Of a stretch of 64,000 nt of DNA, positions 50,662 through 59,947 are shown in pieces (position 1 is the first letter of the stretch; each line of letters opens with the position of its first letter). The translations under genes and the position numbers were made by a program. The notes beneath the pieces are model-generated. The model was not told the origin of the DNA and did not search any database. It saw only the letters and a program-made list of their open reading frames with translations. The stretch spans positions 124,001 to 188,000 of the forward strand of contig NZ_FOBX01000008.1 in assembly GCF_900109945.1 (NCBI RefSeq), in the 5' to 3' direction. This DNA is from Bradyrhizobium sp. OK095 (GTDB lineage: Bacteria; Pseudomonadota; Alphaproteobacteria; Rhizobiales; Xanthobacteraceae).

Positions 50662-51468
50662 TTATCCCGCCAGCACCTTCGCGATCGCCCGCAGGTCCTG
50701 CCAGGCCAGCCGCTTGTACGATGGCGAGCGGAGCAGGTAGGCCGGGTGGAAGGTCGCGAGCGCGCGGATGGTGCGTTGGCCCGTCTCGTACTCGAACCAG
50801 CGTCCGCGCGTGCGCATGATGCCTTCGCGGGTCGACAGCAGCGTCTGCGTCGAGGGATTGCCGAGCGTCACCAGCACATCGGGATTTACAAGCTCGATCT
50901 GGCGCTGGATGAAGGGCAGGCAGATTTGCGTCTCCTGCGGCGTCGGCGTGCGGTTGCCGGGCGGCCGCCACGGAATCACGTTGGCGATGTAGGCGGTGGT
51001 GCGGTTGAGGCCTATGGCGCCGATCATCAAATCGAGCAGCTTGCCGCTGCGCCCGACGAAGGGCAGCCCCTCGATGTCCTCGTCGCGGCCCGGCGCTTCG
51101 CCGACGAACATGATGCGCGCCTGCGGATTGCCGTCGGCGAACACCAACCGCGTTGCCGTGTGCTTCAGCGCGCAGCCCTCGAAACTCTGCATCAGCTCGC
51201 GCAGCGCCTCGAGCGTCGGCGCGGTGCGCGCAGCCTCGCGTGCGGAGGCAATCGCGATATCAGGCGCAGGTGCGGCCTCGCCGCGCAGGACCGTGGGCGC
51301 TGCGACGGGCCGCGGCGGCTCGACCGGAGGCGCGGCGCGCGGGGCCGGCGGCGGGGTATCCATTTCCGCCAGACGGTCTATCGACTCCTCCGCGAGCGCG
51401 CAGTCGACACCGGCCTCCAGATAGAAGGCGAGTAGCTCTCGGACGGTGGGTGCGGGCTCGGGGATCAT
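50662..51468 (-). CDS. Uracil-DNA glycosylase, family 4/5-like
   Basis: A 268-residue member of the uracil-DNA glycosylase superfamily. Motif A is GEAPGRDEDIEGLPFVGRSG near residue 120, motif B is HPAYLLRSP near 245. The first 80 residues are Pro/Ala-rich and probably a linker. Family 4 enzymes hold a 4Fe-4S cluster by four cysteines; here only the Cys in FEGCALK and the one in QICLPF remain, and the positions expected to be Cys read Lys (CALK) and Trp (IPWRPP). This may be a cluster-free variant that still removes uracil. It lies divergent from ETF-QO. Confidence 0.88.
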   Translation of the reverse strand: MIPEPAPTVRELLAFYLEAGVDCALAEESIDRLAEMDTPPPAPRAAPPVEPPRPVAAPTVLRGEAAPAPDIAIASAREAARTAPTLEALRELMQSFEGCALKHTATRLVFADGNPQARIMFVGEAPGRDEDIEGLPFVGRSGKLLDLMIGAIGLNRTTAYIANVIPWRPPGNRTPTPQETQICLPFIQRQIELVNPDVLVTLGNPSTQTLLSTREGIMRTRGRWFEYETGQRTIRALATFHPAYLLRSPSYKRLAWQDLRAIAKVLAG

Positions 51469-51602
51469 GGGAAGTCGGACTTTTATATCAGTTCGGGGCG
51501 GCTTGCATCCCAGTGGAACGCGATTCCGAGGTTGTCCTACCCGGAAAAATCGGAAACAACAGGGCGCAAACGACCAAGGACCGTCTCAAGGGCTGAGATC
51601 AG

Positions 51603-53264
51603 ATGAGCACCGAAGAACTTCCCCCGCGCGAATCCATGGAATTCGACGTCGTCATCGTCGGCGCCGGCCCCTCGGGCCTGGCCGCGGCGATCCGGCTCAA
51701 GCAGATCAATGCCGATCTCAACGTCGTCGTGGTGGAGAAGGGCTCCGAGGTTGGTGCGCATATTCTCTCCGGCGCCGTGATCGACCCGGCCGGGCTCGAC
51801 AAGCTGATCCCGGACTGGCGCGAGGATTCCGACTGCCCGCTGAAGACTGAGGTGAAGGACGACCGCTTCTACTGGATGACGACCGGCGGCGCGATCAAGC
51901 TGCCGAATTTCATGATGCCGCCGCTGATGGACAACCATCATTGCTATATCGGCTCGCTCGGCAATGTCTGCCGCTGGCTGGGACGCAAGGCCGAGGCGCT
52001 CGGCGTCGAAATCTATCCGGGCTTTGCCGCGGCCGAGGTGCTCTATGACGAGCAGGGCGCGGTGAAGGGCATCGCCACCGGCGACATGGGCATTGGCCGC
52101 GATGGCAAGCCGAAGGACTCCTTCACTCGCGGCATGGAATTGCTCGGCAAGTACACGCTGTTCGCCGAAGGCGCGCGCGGCAGCCTGACCAAGCAGCTGA
52201 TCGCGAAATTCGCACTGGACTCCAACAGCGAGCCGGCGAAGTTCGGCATCGGTCTCAAGGAAGTCTGGCAGATCGATCCCGCCAAGCATCAGAAGGGCAT
52301 GATCCAGCATTCGTTCGGCTGGCCGCTCGACCTGAAGACCGGCGGCGGCTCGTTCCTCTATCATTACGACGACAATCTCGTCGCCGTCGGCTTTGTCGTG
52401 CATCTGAACTACGACGATCCCTATCTGTCGCCGTTCGACGAGTTCCAGCGCTTCAAGACTCATTCCTCCATCCGCGGCACCTTCGAAGGCGCCAAGCGGC
52501 TCGCCTATGGCGCGCGTGCCATCACCGAAGGCGGCTACCAGTCGGTACCGAAGCTGACTTTCCCGGGCGGCGCGCTGGTCGGTTGTGCGGCCGGCTTCGT
52601 CAACGTGCCCCGCATCAAGGGCGTGCACAACGCGATGGGCACCGGCATGCTCGCCGCCGAGCATGTTGCGGCTGCGCTCGCCGCCGATCGCGCCAATGAC
52701 GAGATCATCGACTACGAGAACGCGTGGCGTTCCTCGTCGGTCGGCAAGGATCTGTTCCTGGTCCGCAACGTCAAGCCGCTGTGGTCGAAGTTCGGCACCG
52801 TGCTCGGCGTTGCGCTCGGCGGCTTCGACATGTGGTGCAATACGCTGTTCGGCGGCTCGCTGTTCGGCACGCAGTCGCATTCCAAGGCCGATCGCTCGAC
52901 GCTCGATCCTGCCAAGACCCACGCGCCGAAGAACTATCCGAAGCCGGACGGCAAGATCTCCTTTGACAAGCTGTCCTCGGTGTTCCTGTCCAACACCAAC
53001 CATGAGGAGGACCAGCCGGTCCATCTCCGGGTCGCCGACATGAACCTGCAGAAGATGTCCGAGCACGACGTGTTCGCCGGTCCCTCGAATCGCTATTGCC
53101 CGGCCGGCGTCTATGAGTGGGTCGAGGAGGGCACGAGCCCGCGCTACCAGATCAACGCGCAGAACTGCGTCCACTGCAAAACCTGCGACGTGAAGGACCC
53201 CAACGGCAACATCACCTGGGTTCCCCCGGAAGGCGGCGGCGGTCCGAACTACGAGGCGATGTAA
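51603..53264 (+). CDS. etfD: Electron transfer flavoprotein-ubiquinone oxidoreductase
   Basis: A 553-residue peripheral membrane flavoprotein that passes electrons from electron transfer flavoprotein to ubiquinone, linking fatty-acid and amino-acid oxidation to respiration. FAD-binding VVIVGAGPSGLAAAIRL is at about residues 14-30, GCAAGFVNVPRIKGVHNAM is the second FAD region, and the C-terminal 4Fe-4S domain has RYCPAGVYEW and QNCVHCKTCDVKDP. Length matches the family. etfAB are not in this window. A GAGAT before the ATG is a weak ribosome binding site. Confidence 0.97.
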   Translation: MSTEELPPRESMEFDVVIVGAGPSGLAAAIRLKQINADLNVVVVEKGSEVGAHILSGAVIDPAGLDKLIPDWREDSDCPLKTEVKDDRFYWMTTGGAIKLPNFMMPPLMDNHHCYIGSLGNVCRWLGRKAEALGVEIYPGFAAAEVLYDEQGAVKGIATGDMGIGRDGKPKDSFTRGMELLGKYTLFAEGARGSLTKQLIAKFALDSNSEPAKFGIGLKEVWQIDPAKHQKGMIQHSFGWPLDLKTGGGSFLYHYDDNLVAVGFVVHLNYDDPYLSPFDEFQRFKTHSSIRGTFEGAKRLAYGARAITEGGYQSVPKLTFPGGALVGCAAGFVNVPRIKGVHNAMGTGMLAAEHVAAALAADRANDEIIDYENAWRSSSVGKDLFLVRNVKPLWSKFGTVLGVALGGFDMWCNTLFGGSLFGTQSHSKADRSTLDPAKTHAPKNYPKPDGKISFDKLSSVFLSNTNHEEDQPVHLRVADMNLQKMSEHDVFAGPSNRYCPAGVYEWVEEGTSPRYQINAQNCVHCKTCDVKDPNGNITWVPPEGGGGPNYEAM

Positions 53265-53579
53265 GCCGGGGATCGGACCAAAGCGATCAAGCCGGGGCCA
53301 ATGCGACGCGCCCCCGGCATTGTGACGCACGTTCGCGTGAGAACCGAGGCGGGGTAGCGGCCTCCGGCCACGATAAGGCCATACTGGCAGCGTCTTGGGG
53401 CGCTGTCGGTCGATTTGGGGCGTGCGGAGGGGATCGCCCGGCCCGAATCCTTGCGGTGAAGCGCCAAAAGCGGCATTGTCCGGGCCTGACGGTTCCGGTC
53501 CCGATGTCGCCGGCCGCGTACGTATGCGAGACGGCCTTCTGCTGCACACCCAGGCACTACCAACTCAAGGCGAGCCCTG

Positions 53580-55376
53580 ATGTTTTCAAATCGTTTCAAC
53601 CGCTGGACTGTTGCCGCCATCGCCCTGATGGGCACCGCGATCGCGACGGTCCCCGGCGCGGTCCTGGCGCAGACGCCGGACCATCCGTCCGACACGGCGG
53701 CGCAGTTTCCGAATCGAAACGATCTGAAGGCGCTTACCACCTCCGGCAGCTATCTCGCCGCCCGCCATGCCAGCGTCGAGCGCGACGCGGCTTCGGCCGC
53801 CGCGTTCTACCGCTCGGCGCTCCGCACCGACCCCAAGAACAACGAGCTGCTCGACCGCGCCTTCATCTCGTCGGTCGCCGACGGTGACATCGACGAAGCG
53901 GTCAAGCTCGCCGAGCGCATCCTCACCATCGACAAGACCAACCGCGTCGCGCGTCTCGTCGTCGGCGTGCACGATCTCAAGTTCAAGAAGTACGCGACCG
54001 CGCAGACCAACATCAATCAGTCGATCCGCGGCCCCATCACCGATCTCGTTGCAACCCTGCTGTCGGGCTGGGCCGCCTATGGCGCCGGCGATGCCAAGGG
54101 CGGTGTCGCCACCATCGACAAGCTCGCAGGTCCGGAATGGTACCCGCTGTTCAAGGACCTGCATGCCGGCATGATCCTGGAACTCTCCGGCAAGGAGAAG
54201 GACGCCGGCACCCGGTTCGAGCGCGCCTACAAGCTCGACGATTCCATGCTGCGCGTGACCGAAGCCTATGCGCGCTGGCTGTCACGCAACAAGGACTCCG
54301 CCGCCGCGACCGCCGTCTACCAGGCGTTCGACAAGAAGCTGGCCCGCCATCCGCTGATCGTGGAAGGCCTGCGCGACACCAAGGCCGGCAAGAAGATGCC
54401 GCCGCTGGCCGACTCCGCGCAAGCCGGCGCCGCCGAAGCGCTCTACGGCATCGGCGCCACGCTGACCCGCCGCGGCGGCGAGGATCTGGCGCTGGTCTAT
54501 CTCCAGCTCTCGCTCTATCTCCAGCCGACCCATCCGCTGGCGCTGCTCTCGCTCGCCGATCTCTATGAATCAGTGAAGCGGCCGCAGATGGCGATCAAGG
54601 TCTATGAGCGCGTGCCGGCGACCTCGCCGCTCAAGCGCAACGCGCAGATCCAGCTCGCCATTGATCTGGATTCGGCCGACCGCACCGACGAGGCGATCAA
54701 GATCCTCAAGGGCGTTACCACTGACGATGCCAAGGATCTCGAAGCGATCATGGCGCTCGGCAATCTCGAGCGCGGCCGCAAGAAGTTCGGCGACTGCGGC
54801 GCGACCTATTCGCGCGGCATCGACGTGCTGCCTGCCGGCAACGACAAGGCCAACAGCGTCTGGTATTATTATCGCGGCATCTGCGAAGAGCGCTCAAAGG
54901 AATGGGGCAAGGCTGAAGCCGACATGAAGAAGGCGCTCGAGCTGCAGCCCGACCAGCCGCATGTCCTCAACTATCTCGGCTATTCCTGGATCGACCAGGG
55001 CGTGAATCTCGACGAAGGCATGAAGATGATCAAGCGCGCCGTCGAGCAGCGTCCCGACGACGGCTACATCGTCGATTCCCTCGGCTGGGCCTATTACCGC
55101 ATCGGCAATTACGAAGAGGCGGTGAAGAACCTCGAGCGTGCGATCGACCTCAAGCCCGAAGATCCCACCATCAACGATCACCTTGGCGATGCCTATTGGC
55201 GCGTCGGCCGCACGCTGGAAGCCAAATTCCAGTGGGCGCACGCGCGCGATCTCAAGCCCGAGCCGGATGACCTTCCGAAGATCGAGGCCAAGATCGCCAA
55301 CGGCATGACCGAGGACACTTCGAACTCTTCGGCCGCGCAAGCGGAGAAGAAGAAGGACGACGGCAAGGGCGGTTAA
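53580..55376 (+). CDS. Exported tetratricopeptide-repeat protein
   Basis: A 598-residue TPR protein. The N-terminus (MFSNRFNRWTVAAIALMGTA and a VLAQ-like cleavage region near residue 30) is a Sec signal peptide, so the TPR solenoid should be periplasmic or outer-membrane associated. Helical repeats run through the rest; clear TPR units include KALELQPDQPHVLNYLGYSWID and NLERAIDLKPEDPTINDHLGDA in parts near 455-555. The C-terminal tail is Lys/Asp-rich. The function is not known. The 315 bases upstream (53265-53579) hold no gene or repeat that I recognise. ispE follows by 25 bases. Confidence 0.88.
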   Translation: MFSNRFNRWTVAAIALMGTAIATVPGAVLAQTPDHPSDTAAQFPNRNDLKALTTSGSYLAARHASVERDAASAAAFYRSALRTDPKNNELLDRAFISSVADGDIDEAVKLAERILTIDKTNRVARLVVGVHDLKFKKYATAQTNINQSIRGPITDLVATLLSGWAAYGAGDAKGGVATIDKLAGPEWYPLFKDLHAGMILELSGKEKDAGTRFERAYKLDDSMLRVTEAYARWLSRNKDSAAATAVYQAFDKKLARHPLIVEGLRDTKAGKKMPPLADSAQAGAAEALYGIGATLTRRGGEDLALVYLQLSLYLQPTHPLALLSLADLYESVKRPQMAIKVYERVPATSPLKRNAQIQLAIDLDSADRTDEAIKILKGVTTDDAKDLEAIMALGNLERGRKKFGDCGATYSRGIDVLPAGNDKANSVWYYYRGICEERSKEWGKAEADMKKALELQPDQPHVLNYLGYSWIDQGVNLDEGMKMIKRAVEQRPDDGYIVDSLGWAYYRIGNYEEAVKNLERAIDLKPEDPTINDHLGDAYWRVGRTLEAKFQWAHARDLKPEPDDLPKIEAKIANGMTEDTSNSSAAQAEKKKDDGKGG

Positions 55377-55401
55377 GGGTGCGTTTGGGGGTTGCTCGCC
55401 A

Positions 55402-56286
55402 ATGCCGGCGTTGATTGAAGAAGGGCGCGCGAAGGTCAATCTGACCCTTCGCGTGATCGGCCGTCGTGCCGACGGCTATCATGATCTCGAAAGCGTCGTC
55501 GCGTTCGCCGACTGCGCCGACCGGCTGACGCTGGAGCCGGGCGGTGAGCTGAAGCTCGCCACCACGGGGCCGCTGGCCGCGGCTTGTGGCGAGATGTCCG
55601 ACAATCTCGTGTTCAAGGCCGCCAAGCTGCTGGCCGAAGCTGTGCCGGGCCTGAAGCTCGGAGCCTTCGCGCTCGACAAGGTGCTCCCCGTTGCGGCTGG
55701 CATCGGTGGCGGCTCGGCGGATGCCGCGGCGGCGCTGCGGCTGCTGGCGCGTCTCAACAATATGTCGCTCGATGATCCCCGCCTCCAGAAGGTCGCACTC
55801 GCGACCGGTGCCGATGTGCCGGTGTGCCTGTTCTCGCGCGCCTGCGACATGACCGGCGTCGGCGAGCAGCTGTTGCCGCTCGCGCTGCCGAGCATGCCCT
55901 GCGTGATGGTCAATCCGCGCGTGCCCGTCGCGACCAAGGACGTGTTTAGGGAATTGGGCCTGCGCAACGGCGAACTGCTGGTCGGCGCCGCTGATGTCCT
56001 CGACGCTCCGGCCTGGCCGGAGGGGGGCGGCTCGATTGCCGATTGGGTCGATGTTCTCGAAACCGTCCCCAACGATCTCGAAGCGCCCGCGCTGCGGATC
56101 GAGCCTGTGATCGGCGAGGTGCTGGAAGCCTTGCGCGATTCCGCCGGCGTCAAGCTCGCCCGCATGTCCGGCTCCGGCGCGACGTGTTTTGCTATCTATG
56201 GCGCGCCGACCGAGGCGCACACCGCGGCCGAGAAGATCCGGCGCGATCACCCCGGCTGGTGGGTGCATGCGGGGACGTTGAGCTAG
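55402..56286 (+). CDS. ispE: 4-diphosphocytidyl-2-C-methyl-D-erythritol kinase
   Basis: A 294-residue GHMP kinase of the non-mevalonate isoprenoid pathway, phosphorylating CDP-methylerythritol. Motifs are KVNLTLRVIGRRADGYHDLES at the N-terminus, the ATP loop PVAAGIGGGSADAAAALRLL near residue 95 and the C-terminal MSGSGATCFAIYG. It supplies isoprenoid precursors used by the polyprenyl synthase further on (60085). Downstream is a convergent hydrolase gene with a palindromic repeat between. Confidence 0.97.
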   Translation: MPALIEEGRAKVNLTLRVIGRRADGYHDLESVVAFADCADRLTLEPGGELKLATTGPLAAACGEMSDNLVFKAAKLLAEAVPGLKLGAFALDKVLPVAAGIGGGSADAAAALRLLARLNNMSLDDPRLQKVALATGADVPVCLFSRACDMTGVGEQLLPLALPSMPCVMVNPRVPVATKDVFRELGLRNGELLVGAADVLDAPAWPEGGGSIADWVDVLETVPNDLEAPALRIEPVIGEVLEALRDSAGVKLARMSGSGATCFAIYGAPTEAHTAAEKIRRDHPGWWVHAGTLS

Positions 56287-56293
56287 ATCTGTT

Positions 56294-56373
56294 CGTCATT
56301 GCGAGCGCAGCGAAGCAATCCAGAGTCCGTCCGCGGTGACAGTCTGGATTGCTTCGCTGCGCTCGCAATGACG
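56294..56373. repeat. Palindromic intergenic repeat (CGTCATTGCGAGCGCAG type)
   Basis: CGTCATTGCGAGCGCAGCG at one end is the reverse complement of CGCTGCGCTCGCAATGACG at the other, with GAAGCAATCCAGA/TCTGGATTGCTTC inside: a near-perfect 31-bp arm. It lies between convergent genes and could form a terminator-like hairpin. Confidence 0.85.
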
Positions 56374-56387
56374 CGGATGGAGCTGAG

Positions 56388-57266
56388 CTAACCCGCGCCG
56401 TCCTCGGCCAAGTCCAAGAACTGCCGGATCTCACCCAACACCTCCTGCGGCTTGTCATGCTGCAGCCAGTGTCCGGCTCCGGCAATGGTCTCGATGCGCG
56501 CTTGCTGGAAATAGCGCTCGAGGCCCGCAGCCCTGGCGCCGGCCAGAAAGCTCTCGCCGGCATTGAGCAGCAGCGTCGGGCACGTGATGCGCGACCACAG
56601 CGCGACGTGATCGTCCGGCCAGAGCCGGTGCGGCGCAGAGGCGCGCTGATAGGGATCGAACTTCCAGCTATAGGTGCCGTCCTCGTTCTGCCGCGCGCCG
56701 TGGGTCGCGAGGTGCAGCGCGAGGTCGCGCGACAGCCGCTTGTTGTGAAGCACCATCTGCGCCGCCGCGTCCGCGAGGGTGGCATAGCGGCGCGGCGTGC
56801 GGTCGTGCAATCTGTCGAGCTGACCGACCCATTTTCCGATGCGCTCATGCGCGGGCGATTTCGGCGTGTCCGGCAGCATGGTCACGCCGTCGAGGACGAC
56901 GAGCTTCGACACCAGCTCGGGAAATGAACCCGTAAAGATCAGGCTCACCATGCCGCCCATCGAGTGACCGACGAGCGTGATTTGAGGCGCTGCGATGCTG
57001 CGGACCAGCTGAGCGAGATCGTAGACATACTCCGTCAGCGCGTAGCTGCCGCCTTTGGTCCAGTCCGAATCGCCGTGGCCGCGCAAATCGGGCGCGATCA
57101 CGTGAAAATGCGGCTGCAGCGAGCGGGCAATGACGTCCCAGCTCCGGCAATGATCGCGGCCACCGTGAACCAGGATCAGGGGCGGCGCGCCGTCGTTGCC
57201 CCAATCGGCATAATGCAACCGCAGGCCGTGTGATTCATAGAAGCGGCTTTGCGGGGCACTAACCAT
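56388..57266 (-). CDS. Alpha/beta-fold hydrolase
   Basis: A 292-residue alpha/beta hydrolase. The oxyanion strand LILVHGGRDHCRSWD precedes APDLRGHGDSDW; the nucleophile elbow is GHSMGG with the Ser near residue 98; an acidic residue lies in LLLNAGESF and the catalytic His in GAGHWLQHDKP. The family includes esterases, epoxide and haloalkane hydrolases, so substrate is not assigned. It overlaps the end of the upstream LysE-type exporter gene by eight bases, indicating one transcript. Confidence 0.9.
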   Translation of the reverse strand: MVSAPQSRFYESHGLRLHYADWGNDGAPPLILVHGGRDHCRSWDVIARSLQPHFHVIAPDLRGHGDSDWTKGGSYALTEYVYDLAQLVRSIAAPQITLVGHSMGGMVSLIFTGSFPELVSKLVVLDGVTMLPDTPKSPAHERIGKWVGQLDRLHDRTPRRYATLADAAAQMVLHNKRLSRDLALHLATHGARQNEDGTYSWKFDPYQRASAPHRLWPDDHVALWSRITCPTLLLNAGESFLAGARAAGLERYFQQARIETIAGAGHWLQHDKPQEVLGEIRQFLDLAEDGAG

Positions 57267-57891
57267 TTGCCGGCCGCCGCGCCAGTGCGAGCGAGAGGCC
57301 GAGGCCCGCGATGAAAACGCCGGAGCTCTGGGTGAGGCGCCGCATCAGGTTCGGCCGGCCGACCAGTTGCGTGCGCGTTGCCGAGGCCATCAGCACCACG
57401 ACGACATCGGCGAGCGTGTTCAGCGTCACCGAGATTGCGCCGAGCATGATGAATTGCAGCGTGGGGCTCGATCCCGAGGGATCGAGGAACTGCGGAATGA
57501 AGGCCAGGAAGAATGCCGCGGTCTTCGGGTTCAATGCCTCGACCAGCACGCCGTCACGGAACGCGCGCTTGTCGCCGATTGGCTCGCTGTCGAGCGACAG
57601 CGCGCGGCCGGCACTGCGAAACGTCTTGATGCCGAGCCAGACCAGATAGACCGCACCGACGAATTTGACCGCGGCAAACAGCTCCGCGCTGGCAACGATG
57701 ATCGCGGAGATGCCGAGGCTGCCGGCTACGACATGAACCAGCCCGCCCAGCGCTGTGCCCGCGGTCGAGGCAAAGCCGCTGGCGCGTCCCTCCGACAGGG
57801 TGCGTGCGGCGACGTAGAAAATGCCGGGTCCGGGAACGGCGGCGATGAGACAGGCTGCGGCCAGGAACAGCCAGAAATTCGTTTCGATCAT
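57259..57891 (-). CDS. LysE/RhtB-family amino acid exporter
   Basis: A 210-residue polytopic membrane protein of the LysE translocator family. The characteristic N-terminus FWLFLAAACLIAAVPGPGIFYVAARTLSEGR contains the conserved PGP motif, with six hydrophobic helices in total and the ALNPKTAAFFLAFIPQFLD segment in the middle. These proteins export amino acids or homoserine-lactone-like compounds; the specific substrate is unknown. It overlaps the hydrolase gene downstream. A 59-base gap separates it from the ketoacyl synthase end. Confidence 0.93.
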   Translation of the reverse strand: MIETNFWLFLAAACLIAAVPGPGIFYVAARTLSEGRASGFASTAGTALGGLVHVVAGSLGISAIIVASAELFAAVKFVGAVYLVWLGIKTFRSAGRALSLDSEPIGDKRAFRDGVLVEALNPKTAAFFLAFIPQFLDPSGSSPTLQFIMLGAISVTLNTLADVVVVLMASATRTQLVGRPNLMRRLTQSSGVFIAGLGLSLALARRPANG

Positions 57892-57950
57892 CCTGTTTTC
57901 GTAGCGTAGCGCGCCGCGATTGCAAGGCTTCTCGTTTAGGGGCCCCTCGT

Positions 57951-59213
57951 TTAGCCCATCCGGCGGAAGATCGCGCTGGCATTGACGCCACCGAAGCCAA
58001 AGCCGTTGGAGATGGCGTGCTTCATCGGCATCGGCCGCGCGCTGCCTGAGACGATGTCGATGCCGTCAGCACCCGGATCAGGATTTTCGAGATTGAGCGT
58101 CGGCGGCGCGATCTGGTCGCGCAGGGCCAGGATCGTGAAGATCGCTTCCAGCCCGCCGGCGGCGCCGAGCAGATGGCCGGTCGCCGATTTGGTGGCGCTC
58201 ACCGCGATGCTCCGGTTGCGGCCGAACAGCGCGGCGATGGCGCCAAGCTCGCTCTCGTCGCCGGCCTGCGTCGACGTCGCATGCGCGTTCAGATGCTGCA
58301 AATCCGCGGGCGCGAGGTTGGCTTGCCGAAGCGCGATCTCCATGGCGCGGCGGGCGCCGTCGCCGTCGGGCGGACCCGATGTCATGTGATAGGCGTCCGC
58401 CGTCGTGCCGTAGCCGACGATCTCGGCAATCGGCGTCGCGCCGCGCGCCAGCGCATGCTCCAGCTCCTCGATGACCAGAATGCCTGCGCCTTCGCCCATG
58501 ACGAACCCGTCGCGGTCGCGATCGAACGGGCGCGAAGCGCGCGCGGGCTCGTCGTTGAAGGAGCTCGACAGTGCGCGTGCCGCGGCAAAGCCGCCGATGC
58601 TGACGATGTCGATGCAGGCCTCGGCGCCGCCGCAGATCGCGACATCAACTTCGCCGGCGCGGATCATGCGCGCGGCATCGCCGATCGCCTGCACGCCGGC
58701 CGCGCACGCGGTGACAGGCGTGCCCAGCGCGCCCTTGTAGCCGTATTTGATCGAGACGTGGCCGGCGGCGAGATTGGCGAGGAACGAGGGGATTGTGAAC
58801 GGCGAGAGCCGGCGCGTGCCGCGGTGCTCGGTGATGCGCACCGCTTCCGCCATCGCCGGGAAGCCGCCAACGCCGGAGGCGATGATCGTCGCGGTTCGTT
58901 CCAGCGCGCTCGCGTCCTGCGGCGTCCATTTGGCTTGCGCGACCGCTTCTGCGGTGGCGAGCAGCGCGAACAGGATAAAGCGGTCCATCTTGCGCTGGTC
59001 TTTTGGCGCGGCGGCTTGCGCGGGATCGAAACCGCCCTCGGCATCATCGGCCTTGTCGGGGACGAGACCGGCAATGCGCGCAGGCAGTGCTTGTGCCCAT
59101 TCGGGCAGGGGACGCAGCCCGCTTTGGCCGGCGAGCAGCCGGCGCCAGGACAGTTCGACACCGCAGCCGAGCGGCGACACCGCGCCCATGCCTGTCACGA
59201 CGATACGACGCAT
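57951..59213 (-). CDS. Beta-ketoacyl-ACP synthase (FabF-like)
   Basis: A 420-residue thiolase-fold condensing enzyme. The active-site Cys170 is in TACAAGVQAIGDA, and the two catalytic histidines in LNAHATSTQAGD and KSATGHLLGAAGG, the Cys-His-His set of KAS I/II. It begins MRRIVVTGMGAVSPLGCGVE. It is probably an accessory condensing enzyme rather than the main FabF, because no acpP or fabG is beside it and an HxlR regulator gene lies directly upstream, with one base between stop and start. The product chain is unknown. Confidence 0.93.
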   Translation of the reverse strand: MRRIVVTGMGAVSPLGCGVELSWRRLLAGQSGLRPLPEWAQALPARIAGLVPDKADDAEGGFDPAQAAAPKDQRKMDRFILFALLATAEAVAQAKWTPQDASALERTATIIASGVGGFPAMAEAVRITEHRGTRRLSPFTIPSFLANLAAGHVSIKYGYKGALGTPVTACAAGVQAIGDAARMIRAGEVDVAICGGAEACIDIVSIGGFAAARALSSSFNDEPARASRPFDRDRDGFVMGEGAGILVIEELEHALARGATPIAEIVGYGTTADAYHMTSGPPDGDGARRAMEIALRQANLAPADLQHLNAHATSTQAGDESELGAIAALFGRNRSIAVSATKSATGHLLGAAGGLEAIFTILALRDQIAPPTLNLENPDPGADGIDIVSGSARPMPMKHAISNGFGFGGVNASAIFRRMG

Positions 59214-59214
59214 G

Positions 59215-59730
59215 TCAGTCTCCCACCGGCGCAACGGCCGGGTTCATGGCCTTGAGCGAGGTGAGCCGCCGCCGCATCAATCGGCTGGCGCCGGGACCCG
59301 CGACGATGACCGCATTGGCAAGCGTGATCGGACGCATGTCGGTGGCATCCACCACGATCGGATCGAACGGACGACGATCGTCCCGGTTTGCCAGCAGGAT
59401 GGCTTCGCCCTTCGGCGCCAGATGCTTGTTGCCCCAGGCGAGCAGCGTTGCGACGACGGGGAAGAAATCCCGCGCCTTGTCGGTCAGCACATATTCGTAA
59501 CGCGGCGGGCGTTCGTTGTAGCGACGGCGGACGAACATGCCGGTCTTGGTGAGATGGGCAAGCCGCCGCGACAGGATGTTCGGCGCGATGCCGAGATTGC
59601 GTTCGAACTCGTCGAACCGCGTGGAGCCCTGAAACGCATCCCGCAGGATCAAAATGCTCCACCACTCGCCGACCGTCTCCACGGCGCGGCCGACCGGGCA
59701 TTCCAGGATGGAGGCGGATTTGGGCTGCAT
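59215..59730 (-). CDS. HxlR-family transcriptional regulator
   Basis: A 171-residue winged-helix regulator. The HxlR core runs from CPVGRAVETVGEWWSILILR through FDEFERNLGIAPNILSRRLAHL to PPRYEYVLTDKARDF (about residues 11-95). The C-terminal 70 residues are an extension with a possible ligand-binding role. Many HxlR proteins sense electrophiles or aldehydes through Cys; here Cys11 is conserved in position with those regulators. It is the first gene of a pair with the ketoacyl synthase and probably controls it, through the palindrome just upstream. Confidence 0.92.
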   Translation of the reverse strand: MQPKSASILECPVGRAVETVGEWWSILILRDAFQGSTRFDEFERNLGIAPNILSRRLAHLTKTGMFVRRRYNERPPRYEYVLTDKARDFFPVVATLLAWGNKHLAPKGEAILLANRDDRRPFDPIVVDATDMRPITLANAVIVAGPGASRLMRRRLTSLKAMNPAVAPVGD

Positions 59731-59750
59731 GGCGGGAAAGTAGGTGAGTA

Positions 59751-59767
59751 ACTTGCAAAATGCAAGT
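59751..59767. promoter_or_regulatory. Perfect palindrome, probable HxlR operator
   Basis: ACTTGCA AAA TGCAAGT is a perfect 7-bp-arm palindrome, 20 bases upstream of the HxlR ATG at 59730, as expected for autoregulation. Confidence 0.75.
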
Positions 59768-59780
59768 CACCGGGCCGCCT

Positions 59781-59918
59781 CGTGCCCCGGACGCAGCGCA
59801 GCGCCTCTTGGCGGTGCGCTGCAGAGCCGGGGCCCATTTCGCCCATCGTTCGGTGTCGCGTGGGTCCCGGCTCTGCGCAGCAGCGTTTCACGCTGCAGCG
59901 CGTCCGGGACACGAGAGG
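59781..59918. repeat. Palindromic intergenic repeat (GTGCCCCGGACGC type), copy 3
   Basis: CGTGCCCCGGACGCAGCGC and GCAGCGCGTCCGGGACACG outer arms, GCAGAGCCGGGGCCC and GGGTCCCGGCTCTGC inner arms. Same family as 38752 and 50536. Confidence 0.85.
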
Positions 59919-59947
59919 GAGCGGTGTCGTCGCACCTTGCTCAGCTA

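Noticed and set aside
51537..53549. A 670-codon open frame opposite ETF-QO
   Set aside because: Antisense shadow with biased composition; the plus-strand product has clear catalytic motifs.
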